Source: an uncultured beta proteobacterium (GTDB lineage: Bacteria > Pseudomonadota > Gammaproteobacteria > Burkholderiales > Burkholderiaceae). Taken from it: a stretch of 5,756 nt of DNA. The DNA is taken from positions 1-5,756 of the forward strand of contig CAILON010000264.1 of the NCBI GenBank assembly GCA_903835865.1, written 5' to 3'. Made by a program: the position numbers and the translations under genes. Shown here piece after piece: positions 1 to 5,202 of the stretch. A model generated the notes under the pieces. The model saw only the letters and a program-made list of their open reading frames with translations, ran no database searches and was not told the DNA's origin. Positions within the stretch are counted from its first letter, which is position 1. Each line of letters begins with the position of its first letter.

Positions 1-1
1 A

Positions 2-292
2 ATCGTTGCGGTGATTGGCATGATCTTGGGCGCAGCTGCAATAGCGCTATTGACCAAGTCATTTCGCTGGGAGTCATTTCGGAATACTGAAGACACTGCC
101 AATCACTTGGTAGGCGCTAGCTTAATGGGCTTTGGTGGCGTTACAGCATTGGGTTGTACGGTTGGTCAGGGCTTAAGTGGTATTTCTACATTGGCGCTTG
201 GCTCATTATTGGCGTTACCAGGATTTATATTTGGCGCATATCTCGCATTGCTCTACTTGCAAAAGCGTCTCGCTCCTAATCCCTGTAGTTAA
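2..292 (+). CDS. YeeE/YedE family sulfur-transport membrane protein, C-terminal part (5' end outside window)
   Basis: The reading frame is open back to the left edge, so this is the C-terminal ~97 residues of a longer protein; the in-frame GTG at 11 is unlikely to be a real start. Full-length YeeE/YedE (Sulf_transp) proteins are roughly 350-400 residues. The visible part has a glycine/alanine-rich membrane segment (GMILGAAAIAL, from base 17), a short polar stretch, the family signature GCTVGQGLSG (bases 152-181, with its conserved Cys codon at 155-157) and a last hydrophobic helix ending in a basic tail. Characterised YeeE (TsuA) moves thiosulfate across the inner membrane by relaying it between conserved cysteines. 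Substrate here is inferred only from family; selenium-linked and sulfide-linked members also exist. The next gene, another member of the family, begins 24 bases downstream, which suggests co-transcription. Confidence 0.88.
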   Translation: MVAVIGMILGAAAIALLTKSFRWESFRNTEDTANHLVGASLMGFGGVTALGCTVGQGLSGISTLALGSLLALPGFIFGAYLALLYLQKRLAPNPCS

Positions 293-316
293 TTTAATTA
301 GACTGGATCTAAAGTA

Positions 317-748
317 ATGCAAATCGACTGGTTATCTTTCACGCCCATTCCATCCTTAGTGGGCGGCATGATATTGGGCGTAGCTGCAGCACTTTATGTC
401 TTATTGCATGGACGAATTTTAGGGATTAGCGGTATTGTTTCGGGTTTGCTTCATCCCCAAACAGGGGATTGGACCTGGCGCTTAAGTCTTACTTTGGGTT
501 TATTAAGTGCGCCATTTTTTGCCGCCTTATTTTTTGGCATTCTTCCTATCATTGAGGTGGATGCCGGATGGGCTGCAGTGATTATTGCGGGACTGCTGGT
601 AGGTTTTGGTGCTCAGTATGGATCTGGGTGTACAAGTGGCCATGGCATCTGCGGGCTTTCACATTTATCTCCGCGCTCTTTGGTTGCCACACTTTCATTC
701 ATGACCGCTGGATTCTTGGTGGTTTTTATTATTCGTCACCTGATCTGA
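317..748 (+). CDS. Half-size YeeE/YedE membrane protein (PmpA-like)
   Basis: A 143-residue, very hydrophobic protein with about four membrane segments (approximately residues 12-30, 56-78, 84-103 and 120-140). It carries the YeeE/YedE signature GSGCTSGHGICGLS at residues 102-115, including Cys105 and Cys112, the type of cysteines that bind thiosulfate or sulfane sulfur in YeeE. Half-size members normally occur as an adjacent pair, and the partner follows here after 4 bases, so the two products probably form one transport unit in the inner membrane. The ATG at 317 gives the expected N-terminus, although the Shine-Dalgarno is weak (GGAT at 305-308). The substrate (thiosulfate, persulfide or another sulfur/selenium species) cannot be read from sequence. 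Confidence 0.9.
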   Translation: MQIDWLSFTPIPSLVGGMILGVAAALYVLLHGRILGISGIVSGLLHPQTGDWTWRLSLTLGLLSAPFFAALFFGILPIIEVDAGWAAVIIAGLLVGFGAQYGSGCTSGHGICGLSHLSPRSLVATLSFMTAGFLVVFIIRHLI

Positions 749-752
749 GTAC

Positions 753-1193
753 ATGATGAAAAAACACTTTAGTCTGATCAGTCAATATGCCATCGGCATT
801 CTTTTTGGTTGGGGCTTAATTATTTCAGGGATGAGCAACCCGCAAAAGATATTGAGTTTTCTAGATATTGCTGGATCCTGGGATCCTTCGTTGCTCTTTG
901 TAATGGGGGGTGCGGTCCTCGTAGGTCTGGCAGGTTACTATTTGGCAGGCAAGCGTAGCGAAGCTTTCTTTGGAGGCGCCTTACATATTCCAACTAGACG
1001 CGATATTTCAAGACCGCTGGTCGTCGGCAGTTTTATATTTGGAGCAGGGTGGGGTATTGCAGGGTTTTGTCCTGGCCCAGCTTTAGTTGCTCTAGGTACT
1101 GGCCACCTTAAAGCGATAGGATTCGTCATTGCTATGTTTGCTGGAATGCTCATCTGTGAACGCTTCTTTACTGCGCATCGCAAGCAAGCCTGA
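753..1193 (+). CDS. Half-size YeeE/YedE membrane protein, second partner (PmpB-like, DUF6691)
   Basis: A 146-residue membrane protein, the expected partner of the preceding half-size gene and only 4 bases from it, so translational coupling is likely. Visible family hallmarks are GLIISGMSNPQKILSFLD (residues 21-38) after the first membrane helix, a second helix at about 47-65, and the signature GWGIAGFCPGPALVAL (residues 99-114) with the conserved Cys106; a final helix covers about 121-138. This 'FCPGPA' version is the usual sign of the B half, complementing the 'GCTSGHG' version in the A half. Together the halves would rebuild something like one full YeeE sulfur channel or transporter. ATG codons at 753 and 756 are both possible starts; no strong ribosome binding site distinguishes them. 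Confidence 0.9.
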   Translation: MMKKHFSLISQYAIGILFGWGLIISGMSNPQKILSFLDIAGSWDPSLLFVMGGAVLVGLAGYYLAGKRSEAFFGGALHIPTRRDISRPLVVGSFIFGAGWGIAGFCPGPALVALGTGHLKAIGFVIAMFAGMLICERFFTAHRKQA

Positions 1194-1241
1194 TTTAAAA
1201 TCATTAATTGCTTTTTTAAAATTGTTTGAATTGAGGATCTC
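1194..1241 (+). promoter_or_regulatory. AT-rich gap with two TTTAAAAT repeats and a clear Shine-Dalgarno
   Basis: This is the widest gap in the left block (48 bases). It contains two copies of TTTAAAAT (1194-1201 and 1215-1222) with starts 21 bases apart, each followed a few bases later by AATTG. TAAAAT is a good -10 element in form, but neither copy has a convincing -35 at 16-18 bases, so an internal promoter is only possible. TGAGGA at 1232-1237, four bases before the ATG at 1242, is the clearest ribosome binding site in this block and fixes the start of the next gene. Confidence 0.35.
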
Positions 1242-1586
1242 ATGAGTCTTCCTATTACTTGTCATACCGTCCATTTCGGCACATTGGGTCAAATTGATGC
1301 AAGTCATTTAGCTGCTATTGCGAAGCAAGGTTATAAGAGTGTGATTAATAATCGCCCAGATGGAGAGGGTGGTCCTAATCAACCTACTAATGCGGAAATT
1401 CAAGCAGAAGCAGAGAGGCTGGGTTTAAATTATGTCTACCTTCCTGTGGTGCCAAGTGCAATCACGCAGGCTCAAGTAGTGGAGATGGCTCACTTACTTA
1501 AAACGATGCCCAGCCCTATTTTGGCTTTTTGTCGTTCAGGTGCGCGCTCTACCAATTTGTATCATATGGCTTTGCAGATTAGCTAA
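1242..1586 (+). CDS. DUF442/TIGR01244 family sulfurtransferase- or phosphatase-like protein
   Basis: A 114-residue soluble protein of the DUF442 family (TIGR01244), which shares the fold of dual-specificity phosphatases. Key features are the INNRPDGEGGPNQP region (residues 35-48, a strong family marker) and the active-site-type loop FCRSGARS (96-103) with candidate nucleophile Cys97 and Arg102. Family members occur alone or fused to persulfide dioxygenases, as in the Blh proteins of BigR-controlled sulfide-detoxification operons, which also contain YeeE/YedE proteins. The same pairing here supports a role in sulfane-sulfur or persulfide handling, but the exact reaction is not established. The protein is a little shorter at the C-terminus than many relatives, ending soon after the loop helix. 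The start is supported by TGAGGA at 1232-1237. Confidence 0.85.
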   Translation: MSLPITCHTVHFGTLGQIDASHLAAIAKQGYKSVINNRPDGEGGPNQPTNAEIQAEAERLGLNYVYLPVVPSAITQAQVVEMAHLLKTMPSPILAFCRSGARSTNLYHMALQIS

Positions 1587-1597
1587 GTTATTTTCTG

Positions 1598-2017
1598 ATG
1601 CGCATTTCCATTCCCGAAGAAAAAAAAATTGTTCATGAAATGATCATGCCTATTCGTTGGGGTGATATGGATGCCTATGGGCATGTGAACAATACGGTGT
1701 ACTTTCGATATATGGAGCAGGCGCGGGTAGAGTGGATTACTTCTTTGGGGTACAGCGTAGCCCCCGGTCGTGAATCCATGCTGATGATTAATGGCTTTTG
1801 TAACTTTTATCAGCAACTGTCATATCCCGGCGAACTGATTTTGAAGACTGCTATTGGTGCGATTGGTAAATCTAGCGTTGATATCTACACTACGATGACT
1901 TTAACTACTGAGCCGGACGTGATTGCCGCAGAGGGCGGGGCCACTATGGTTTGGGTTGATCTCACCTCTAATAAATCTGCGCCTTGGCCTGAGCATATTC
2001 TGCAGAAGTTGCGTTAG
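1598..2017 (+). CDS. Acyl-CoA thioesterase, 4HBT hotdog-fold family
   Basis: A 139-residue cytoplasmic protein of the 4-hydroxybenzoyl-CoA thioesterase-like (hotdog) superfamily, expected to hydrolyse acyl-CoA to free acid and CoA. The N-terminal motif RWGDMDAYGHVNNTVYFRYM (residues 20-39) is diagnostic; Asp25 aligns with the catalytic aspartate (Asp18) of E. coli YbgC. The length is normal for single-domain members and the fold would act as a dimer of dimers. The acyl substrate cannot be deduced. It starts 11 bases after the DUF442 gene. No Shine-Dalgarno is visible before the ATG at 1598, and later ATGs at residues 15 and 17 still lie before the motif, so the start is not certain. A run of nine A (1620-1628) lies in codons 8-11. 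Its place in a sulfur/selenium gene set is unexplained. Confidence 0.88.
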   Translation: MRISIPEEKKIVHEMIMPIRWGDMDAYGHVNNTVYFRYMEQARVEWITSLGYSVAPGRESMLMINGFCNFYQQLSYPGELILKTAIGAIGKSSVDIYTTMTLTTEPDVIAAEGGATMVWVDLTSNKSAPWPEHILQKLR

Positions 2018-2037
2018 TTCAATGCGTATTTGTAACT

Positions 2038-3120
2038 ATGCAACCTAGTAATCCCCACATTCTTAAGTCTGATCAATTTCTGACAGAGTTGGATCGCTTT
2101 GATTTGGTAATTGATGTGCGATCACCGGCTGAGTTTGCCTTAGACCACATTCCGGGCGCAGTGAATTACCCTGTACTGAATAATGAAGAGCGCGCACAAA
2201 TTGGTACGCTGTATAAACAAGAGTCGCCTTTTGCGGCAAAGAAATTAGGTGCGGCATTGGTTTCTCGAAACATTGCGGATCATCTAGAAAATCATTTTCT
2301 AGATTTTCCTCGAGAGTGGCGCCCCTTAATTTATTGCTGGCGTGGTGGCGAACGAAGTGGTGCCTTTACCCATATTCTGAATCGAATTGGTTGGAAGGCA
2401 ATGCAGCTTGAAGGTGGATACCAAGGCTTTAGGCGCACCGTGATCGATGGCTTGGATCAGAGCGCTAATCAGTTTTCTTTTCAGGTCATTTGTGGAATGA
2501 CGGGCAGCGGAAAGACCCGTGCACTCCAGGAGATCGGCAAGTTAGGCGCGCAGATTTTAGATCTGGAAGGATTAGCCGTGCATCGCGGATCTGTTCTGGG
2601 TAATGAACCCAATATTGAGCAGCCATCCCAAAAAGGATTTGAGACCGCACTATGGAATGCGCTGCGCAGATTAGATCCAAACAAGCCAGTCTTTGTCGAG
2701 TCCGAAAGTAAAAAGGTAGGCGGCCTACATGTGCCAGACGCCTTGATGGAAAAAATTCGTAATGGAGCTTGTATTGAGTTGCGGTCCAGCACTGCAACGC
2801 GGGTATCTTGGCTAATTCGTGAATACCATCATTTTTTAACTGATACGGATAACTTCAAGCAAAAACTGGGCCTACTCACTGCACATTATGGAAAAGTCCA
2901 AATTGCTAAATGGTCAGAAGCAATTGATGCTGGTAACTTTCCGGAGTTAGTGGAAGAGTTGCTGGTAAAACACTACGACCCTTCTTACTTATCCTCTATT
3001 GTTCGAAACTTTCCGGCTTACAGCCAAGAAAAATTTGTCGGATTGGACAGTGATAGTGACGAGGCCTTTGCTAAAGCAGCAAAGGCCATCGTAGTAGAGC
3101 TTGGATCTTTGGCTTATTAA
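2038..3120 (+). CDS. mnmH: tRNA 2-selenouridine synthase (MnmH/SelU)
   Basis: This enzyme replaces the sulfur of 2-thiouridine at wobble position 34 of tRNA-Lys, -Glu and -Gln with selenium from selenophosphate, via a geranylated intermediate. The 360 residues match the usual length (E. coli 364). Residues ~8-135 form a rhodanese domain: [20 protein letters not shown] (26-45), then [10 protein letters not shown] (99-108) with catalytic Cys100. Residues ~146-345 form the P-loop domain: Walker A GMTGSGKT (153-160), then [14 protein letters not shown] (175-188), ESESKKVGG (221-229) and the C-terminal [12 protein letters not shown] (306-317), all typical of the family. It begins 20 bases after the thioesterase with no clear ribosome binding site. 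The selenophosphate synthase gene selD, which it needs, is not in the window. A perfect 23-base palindrome lies at 2282-2304. Confidence 0.96.
   Translation: MQPSNPHILKSDQFLTELDRFDLVIDVRSPAEFALDHIPGAVNYPVLNNEERAQIGTLYKQESPFAAKKLGAALVSRNIADHLENHFLDFPREWRPLIYCWRGGERSGAFTHILNRIGWKAMQLEGGYQGFRRTVIDGLDQSANQFSFQVICGMTGSGKTRALQEIGKLGAQILDLEGLAVHRGSVLGNEPNIEQPSQKGFETALWNALRRLDPNKPVFVESESKKVGGLHVPDALMEKIRNGACIELRSSTATRVSWLIREYHHFLTDTDNFKQKLGLLTAHYGKVQIAKWSEAIDAGNFPELVEELLVKHYDPSYLSSIVRNFPAYSQEKFVGLDSDSDEAFAKAAKAIVVELGSLAY
2282..2304. repeat. Perfect 23-base palindrome inside mnmH
   Basis: ATCTAGAAAAT (2282-2292) and its exact reverse complement ATTTTCTAGAT (2294-2304) flank a single central C at 2293. 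In mRNA the arms could pair for about 9-10 base pairs after leaving room for a small loop. It encodes part of HLENHFLDF, between the two conserved rhodanese motifs, where sequence constraint is low. The function, if any, is unknown. Confidence 0.9.
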
Positions 3121-4295
3121 CTAAACGCTTGAATGCCCGTTTGCGCGCGACCTAAAATCAGGGCGTGAATATCGTGAGTGCCTTCATAGGTATTGACAAC
3201 CTCTAGATTAAGCATATGACGCACAACGCCATATTCATCTGAGATTCCGTTACCACCGTGCATATCACGCGCCATACGGGCAATGTCTAAAGACTTACCG
3301 CAAGAGTTGCGCTTCATGATTGAGGTAATTTCTGGGGCGGCGATTCCTTCATCCTTCATGCGACCCAAGCGCAAGCAACCTTGAAGCGCTAGAGTGATTT
3401 CCGTTTGCATGTCTGCTAATTTTTTCTGAATCAGTTGGTTGGCAGCTAGGGGCCTTCCAAACTGCTTGCGATCCATGGTGTATTGGCGCGCTGCATGCCA
3501 GCACCATTCTGCAGCCCCTAAAGCGCCCCAAGAAATACCATAACGAGCAGAGTTTAGGCAGGTGAACGGGCCTTTGAGTCCAGTGACTTCAGGGAATTCA
3601 TTTTCATCTGGCACGAATACTTCATCCATCACAATTTCACCGGTAATAGAGGCGCGCAGACCCATCTTGCCGCTAATCTTAGGAGCGCTCAAGCCCTTCA
3701 TTCCTTTTTCAAGAATGTAGCCACGTATGATGCCCTCATCATTTTTTGCCCAAACCACGAATACGTCAGCAATCGGAGAGTTGGAGATCCACATTTTTGA
3801 GCCGGTTAATGAAAAACCGCCTGGTACTTTCTTGGCGCGGGTAATCATGCCGCCTGCATCGGATCCATAGTTGGGCTCTGTTAAACCAAAGCAACCAATC
3901 CATTCTCCAGTAGCTAATTTAGGAAGGTATTTTTGTTTTTGCGCTTCAGTGCCAAATTCATTGATAGGAACCATGACTAATGAGGATTGCACGCTCATCA
4001 TGGAGCGATAACCAGAATCAACCCGTTCAATTTCTCTGGCGATCAAACCATAAGAAACATAATTTAGATTGGCGCCGCCATATTGCTCTGGAATAGTGAT
4101 GCCCAAAAGGCCGAGCTCGCCCATTTCACGAAAGATAGAGGGGTCTGTCGTCTCATTGCGATAGGCATCATGAATGCGTGGCATCAGGCGCCCTTGGGCA
4201 TATTCAGCGGCCGCATCACGTACCATGCGCTCCTCTTCCGTTAATTGGGTATCAAGAAGAAGGGGGTCTTCCCACAAAAAGCTAGCTTTACTCAT
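3117..4295 (-). CDS. gcdH: Glutaryl-CoA dehydrogenase
   Basis: An FAD flavoenzyme of the acyl-CoA dehydrogenase family that oxidises and decarboxylates glutaryl-CoA to crotonyl-CoA in lysine, tryptophan and aromatic-acid breakdown, passing electrons to electron-transfer flavoprotein. At 392 residues it is full length. The catalytic base is Glu371 in [20 protein letters not shown] (368-387). The glutarate-recognition segment [18 protein letters not shown] (91-108) contains Arg97 and Ser101, matching Arg94 and Ser98 of human GCDH; this separates it from ordinary short-chain dehydrogenases. The FAD/substrate segment [11 protein letters not shown] is at 136-146. AGAGGA (4308-4313 on the complement) is a ribosome binding site, set rather far (12 bases) from the ATG. 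Its stop overlaps that of mnmH; it diverges from yhhQ. No other lysine-pathway gene is present. Decarboxylating activity is assumed from family. Confidence 0.95.
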   Translation of the reverse strand: MSKASFLWEDPLLLDTQLTEEERMVRDAAAEYAQGRLMPRIHDAYRNETTDPSIFREMGELGLLGITIPEQYGGANLNYVSYGLIAREIERVDSGYRSMMSVQSSLVMVPINEFGTEAQKQKYLPKLATGEWIGCFGLTEPNYGSDAGGMITRAKKVPGGFSLTGSKMWISNSPIADVFVVWAKNDEGIIRGYILEKGMKGLSAPKISGKMGLRASITGEIVMDEVFVPDENEFPEVTGLKGPFTCLNSARYGISWGALGAAEWCWHAARQYTMDRKQFGRPLAANQLIQKKLADMQTEITLALQGCLRLGRMKDEGIAAPEITSIMKRNSCGKSLDIARMARDMHGGNGISDEYGVVRHMLNLEVVNTYEGTHDIHALILGRAQTGIQAFS

Positions 4296-4393
4296 TACGT
4301 TTAGTCGTCCTCTAGATGTTTTAATTTATCCGCTTTCTGCGAATTTTCAGGAATGCGGATATTCTTCTTTCTATTATCCATTTTTCTAGACTT
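4296..4393. promoter_or_regulatory. Divergent gcdH/yhhQ intergenic regulatory region
   Basis: These 98 bases separate two divergent start codons and must hold the promoters for both genes, unless either is read from further away. The centre is filled by an extended palindrome (4327-4361, listed separately). On the complement, a weak candidate promoter for gcdH pairs TTCCTG with GATAAA at 17-base spacing, the second hexamer lying in the left palindrome arm. On the + strand, TATTAT at 4372-4377 resembles a -10 but lacks a good -35 and would give a leader of about ten bases. No preQ1 riboswitch of a known class is evident upstream of yhhQ. The assignment of promoters is inference. Confidence 0.5.
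4327..4361. repeat. Imperfect 35-base inverted repeat between gcdH and yhhQ
   Basis: TATCCGC (4327-4333) pairs with GCGGATA (4355-4361), and directly inside, TTTCTG (4334-4339) pairs with CAGGAA (4348-4353) with one T-G pair. One base (4354) is bulged and the loop is eight bases (4340-4347). That gives 13 pairs in all. On the + strand it is followed by a pyrimidine-rich stretch (4362-4388) but not by a clean T run. It may be an operator for a dimeric regulator of gcdH and/or yhhQ, or an RNA hairpin in the yhhQ leader. Confidence 0.75.
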
Positions 4394-5104
4394 ATGGACA
4401 CGCCTAGACGTCACCACCGCTATTACGACTTGATTTTGGCTGCCTTCGTGGTGGTCTTGCTCTGCTCGAACTTCATTGGGGCTGGTAAGGCAGCAGCAGT
4501 CGATTTGCCGTACTTGGGAACGACTGTTTTTGGTGCTGGCGTCCTATTTTTTCCAATCTCTTATTTCTTCGGCGATATTTTGACTGAAGTGTATGGCTAT
4601 GCCTATGACCGCAGGGCAGTTTGGGCTGGGTTTGCAGCCTTGGCTTTTGCTGCCATCATGGCTCAGATTGTGATTGCATTACCTGTAGCCCCAGGAGCAT
4701 ATATGGCGACTTATCAGCAAGGCTTAGAAACTGTTTTTGGAAATTCTTGGCGGATTGCCTTGGCTTCGATGACGGCTTTTTGGTGCGGAAGCTTTGCCAA
4801 CAGCTATGTGCTGGCCAAGATGAAAATCTGGTCTGAGGGGCGTAACTTATGGATGCGCACCATTGGCTCAACTGCCATTGGAGAGCTTGTTGATTCATCT
4901 TTGTTTTACATGCTCGCTTTCTATGGTTTATGGCCTATTTCCGAGGTGCTCCAGGTTGCTTTAGCGCAATATGTCCTGAAAACCTCATGGGAAGTTTTGG
5001 CCACGCCACTCACTTATTGGGTGGTAGCTTTCTTAAAGCGCAAGGAAAACCAGGATTTCTACGATATTCATACGGATTTCACCCCATTTCGGGTCAAAGT
5101 TTGA
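4394..5104 (+). CDS. yhhQ: Queuosine precursor transporter, YhhQ family (TIGR00697)
   Basis: A 236-residue inner-membrane protein with about six hydrophobic segments (roughly 11-30, 43-62, 77-97, 119-141, 155-179 and 185-213) and a charged C-terminal tail. Family motifs are FFPISYFFGDILTEVYGY (52-69), the GSFANSYVLAKMK segment (132-144) and TIGSTAIGELVDS (156-168), characteristic of COG1738/TIGR00697. E. coli YhhQ imports the 7-deazaguanine precursors preQ0 and preQ1 used to make queuosine at G34 of tRNA-Tyr, -His, -Asp and -Asn. This protein looks closer to the broader TIGR00697 branch than to E. coli YhhQ itself, so the precise base imported is inferred. ATG 4394 is the first usual start after an in-frame stop at 4322-4324; no Shine-Dalgarno is evident, suggesting a weak or near-leaderless start. 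Confidence 0.9.
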   Translation: MDTPRRHHRYYDLILAAFVVVLLCSNFIGAGKAAAVDLPYLGTTVFGAGVLFFPISYFFGDILTEVYGYAYDRRAVWAGFAALAFAAIMAQIVIALPVAPGAYMATYQQGLETVFGNSWRIALASMTAFWCGSFANSYVLAKMKIWSEGRNLWMRTIGSTAIGELVDSSLFYMLAFYGLWPISEVLQVALAQYVLKTSWEVLATPLTYWVVAFLKRKENQDFYDIHTDFTPFRVKV

Positions 5105-5202
5105 TTTGGACCTGCCGCGTCCTAAACCGTTAAAATAACGGTCTTTGCCCCTAAAGCGGGGGCACCCTATTGAATTAAATTTCAGAAAGCTAGAAAACAT
5201 CC
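5105..5202 (+). promoter_or_regulatory. Leader/promoter region of ybiT with tandem hairpins
   Basis: This 98-base gap holds two consecutive hairpins. The first, ACCGTTA-AAA-TAACGGT (5126-5142), has 7 pairs and a three-base loop and is followed only by CTTT, so it is a poor intrinsic terminator for yhhQ. The second, TGCCCC-N7-GGGGCA (5146-5164), has 6 strong pairs and no T run after it. TAAAAT at 5131-5136, inside the first hairpin, matches a -10 element at five of six positions; the only nearby -35-like sequence, TTGGAC (5106-5111), is weak and 19 bases away. If that promoter is used, the second hairpin lies at the very 5' end of the ybiT mRNA. AGAAAG at 5184-5189 is at best a weak ribosome binding site. 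Confidence 0.45.
5126..5142 (+). terminator. Possible weak terminator hairpin after yhhQ
   Basis: Seven-pair hairpin with loop AAA, 21 bases after the yhhQ stop. The stem is AT-containing and the following CTTTG is a poor U tract, so termination would be weak at best; the same bases may instead be the -10 region of the ybiT promoter. Confidence 0.25.

Noticed and set aside
874..887. GGATCC repeated twice within 14 bases
   Set aside because: A short repeat within codons for a conserved GSWDPS segment; explained by coding and chance.
2..1193. The split YeeE pair as a frameshifted or broken full-length gene
   Set aside because: Each half has its own start, complete signature motif and normal length, and half-size pairs are a common natural arrangement.
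938..1307. Minus-strand ORFs of 101 and 71 codons opposite the PmpB-like and DUF442 genes
   Set aside because: They are antisense to clear family members, have no recognisable motifs, and are read as shadows of the real genes.
2481..2797. Two overlapping 103-codon minus-strand ORFs inside mnmH
   Set aside because: They lie opposite the conserved P-loop domain and overlap each other in different frames; no family features are visible.
4296..4393. A preQ1 riboswitch upstream of yhhQ
   Set aside because: The element has a simple long hairpin and lacks the A-rich tail and pseudoknot pattern of preQ1-I; no known class could be fitted by eye.
4353..4433. A 26-codon ORF starting in the gcdH/yhhQ palindrome and overlapping the yhhQ start
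   Set aside because: AGGA directly abuts its ATG with no spacing, the peptide resembles nothing I know, and an ORF this short is expected by chance.
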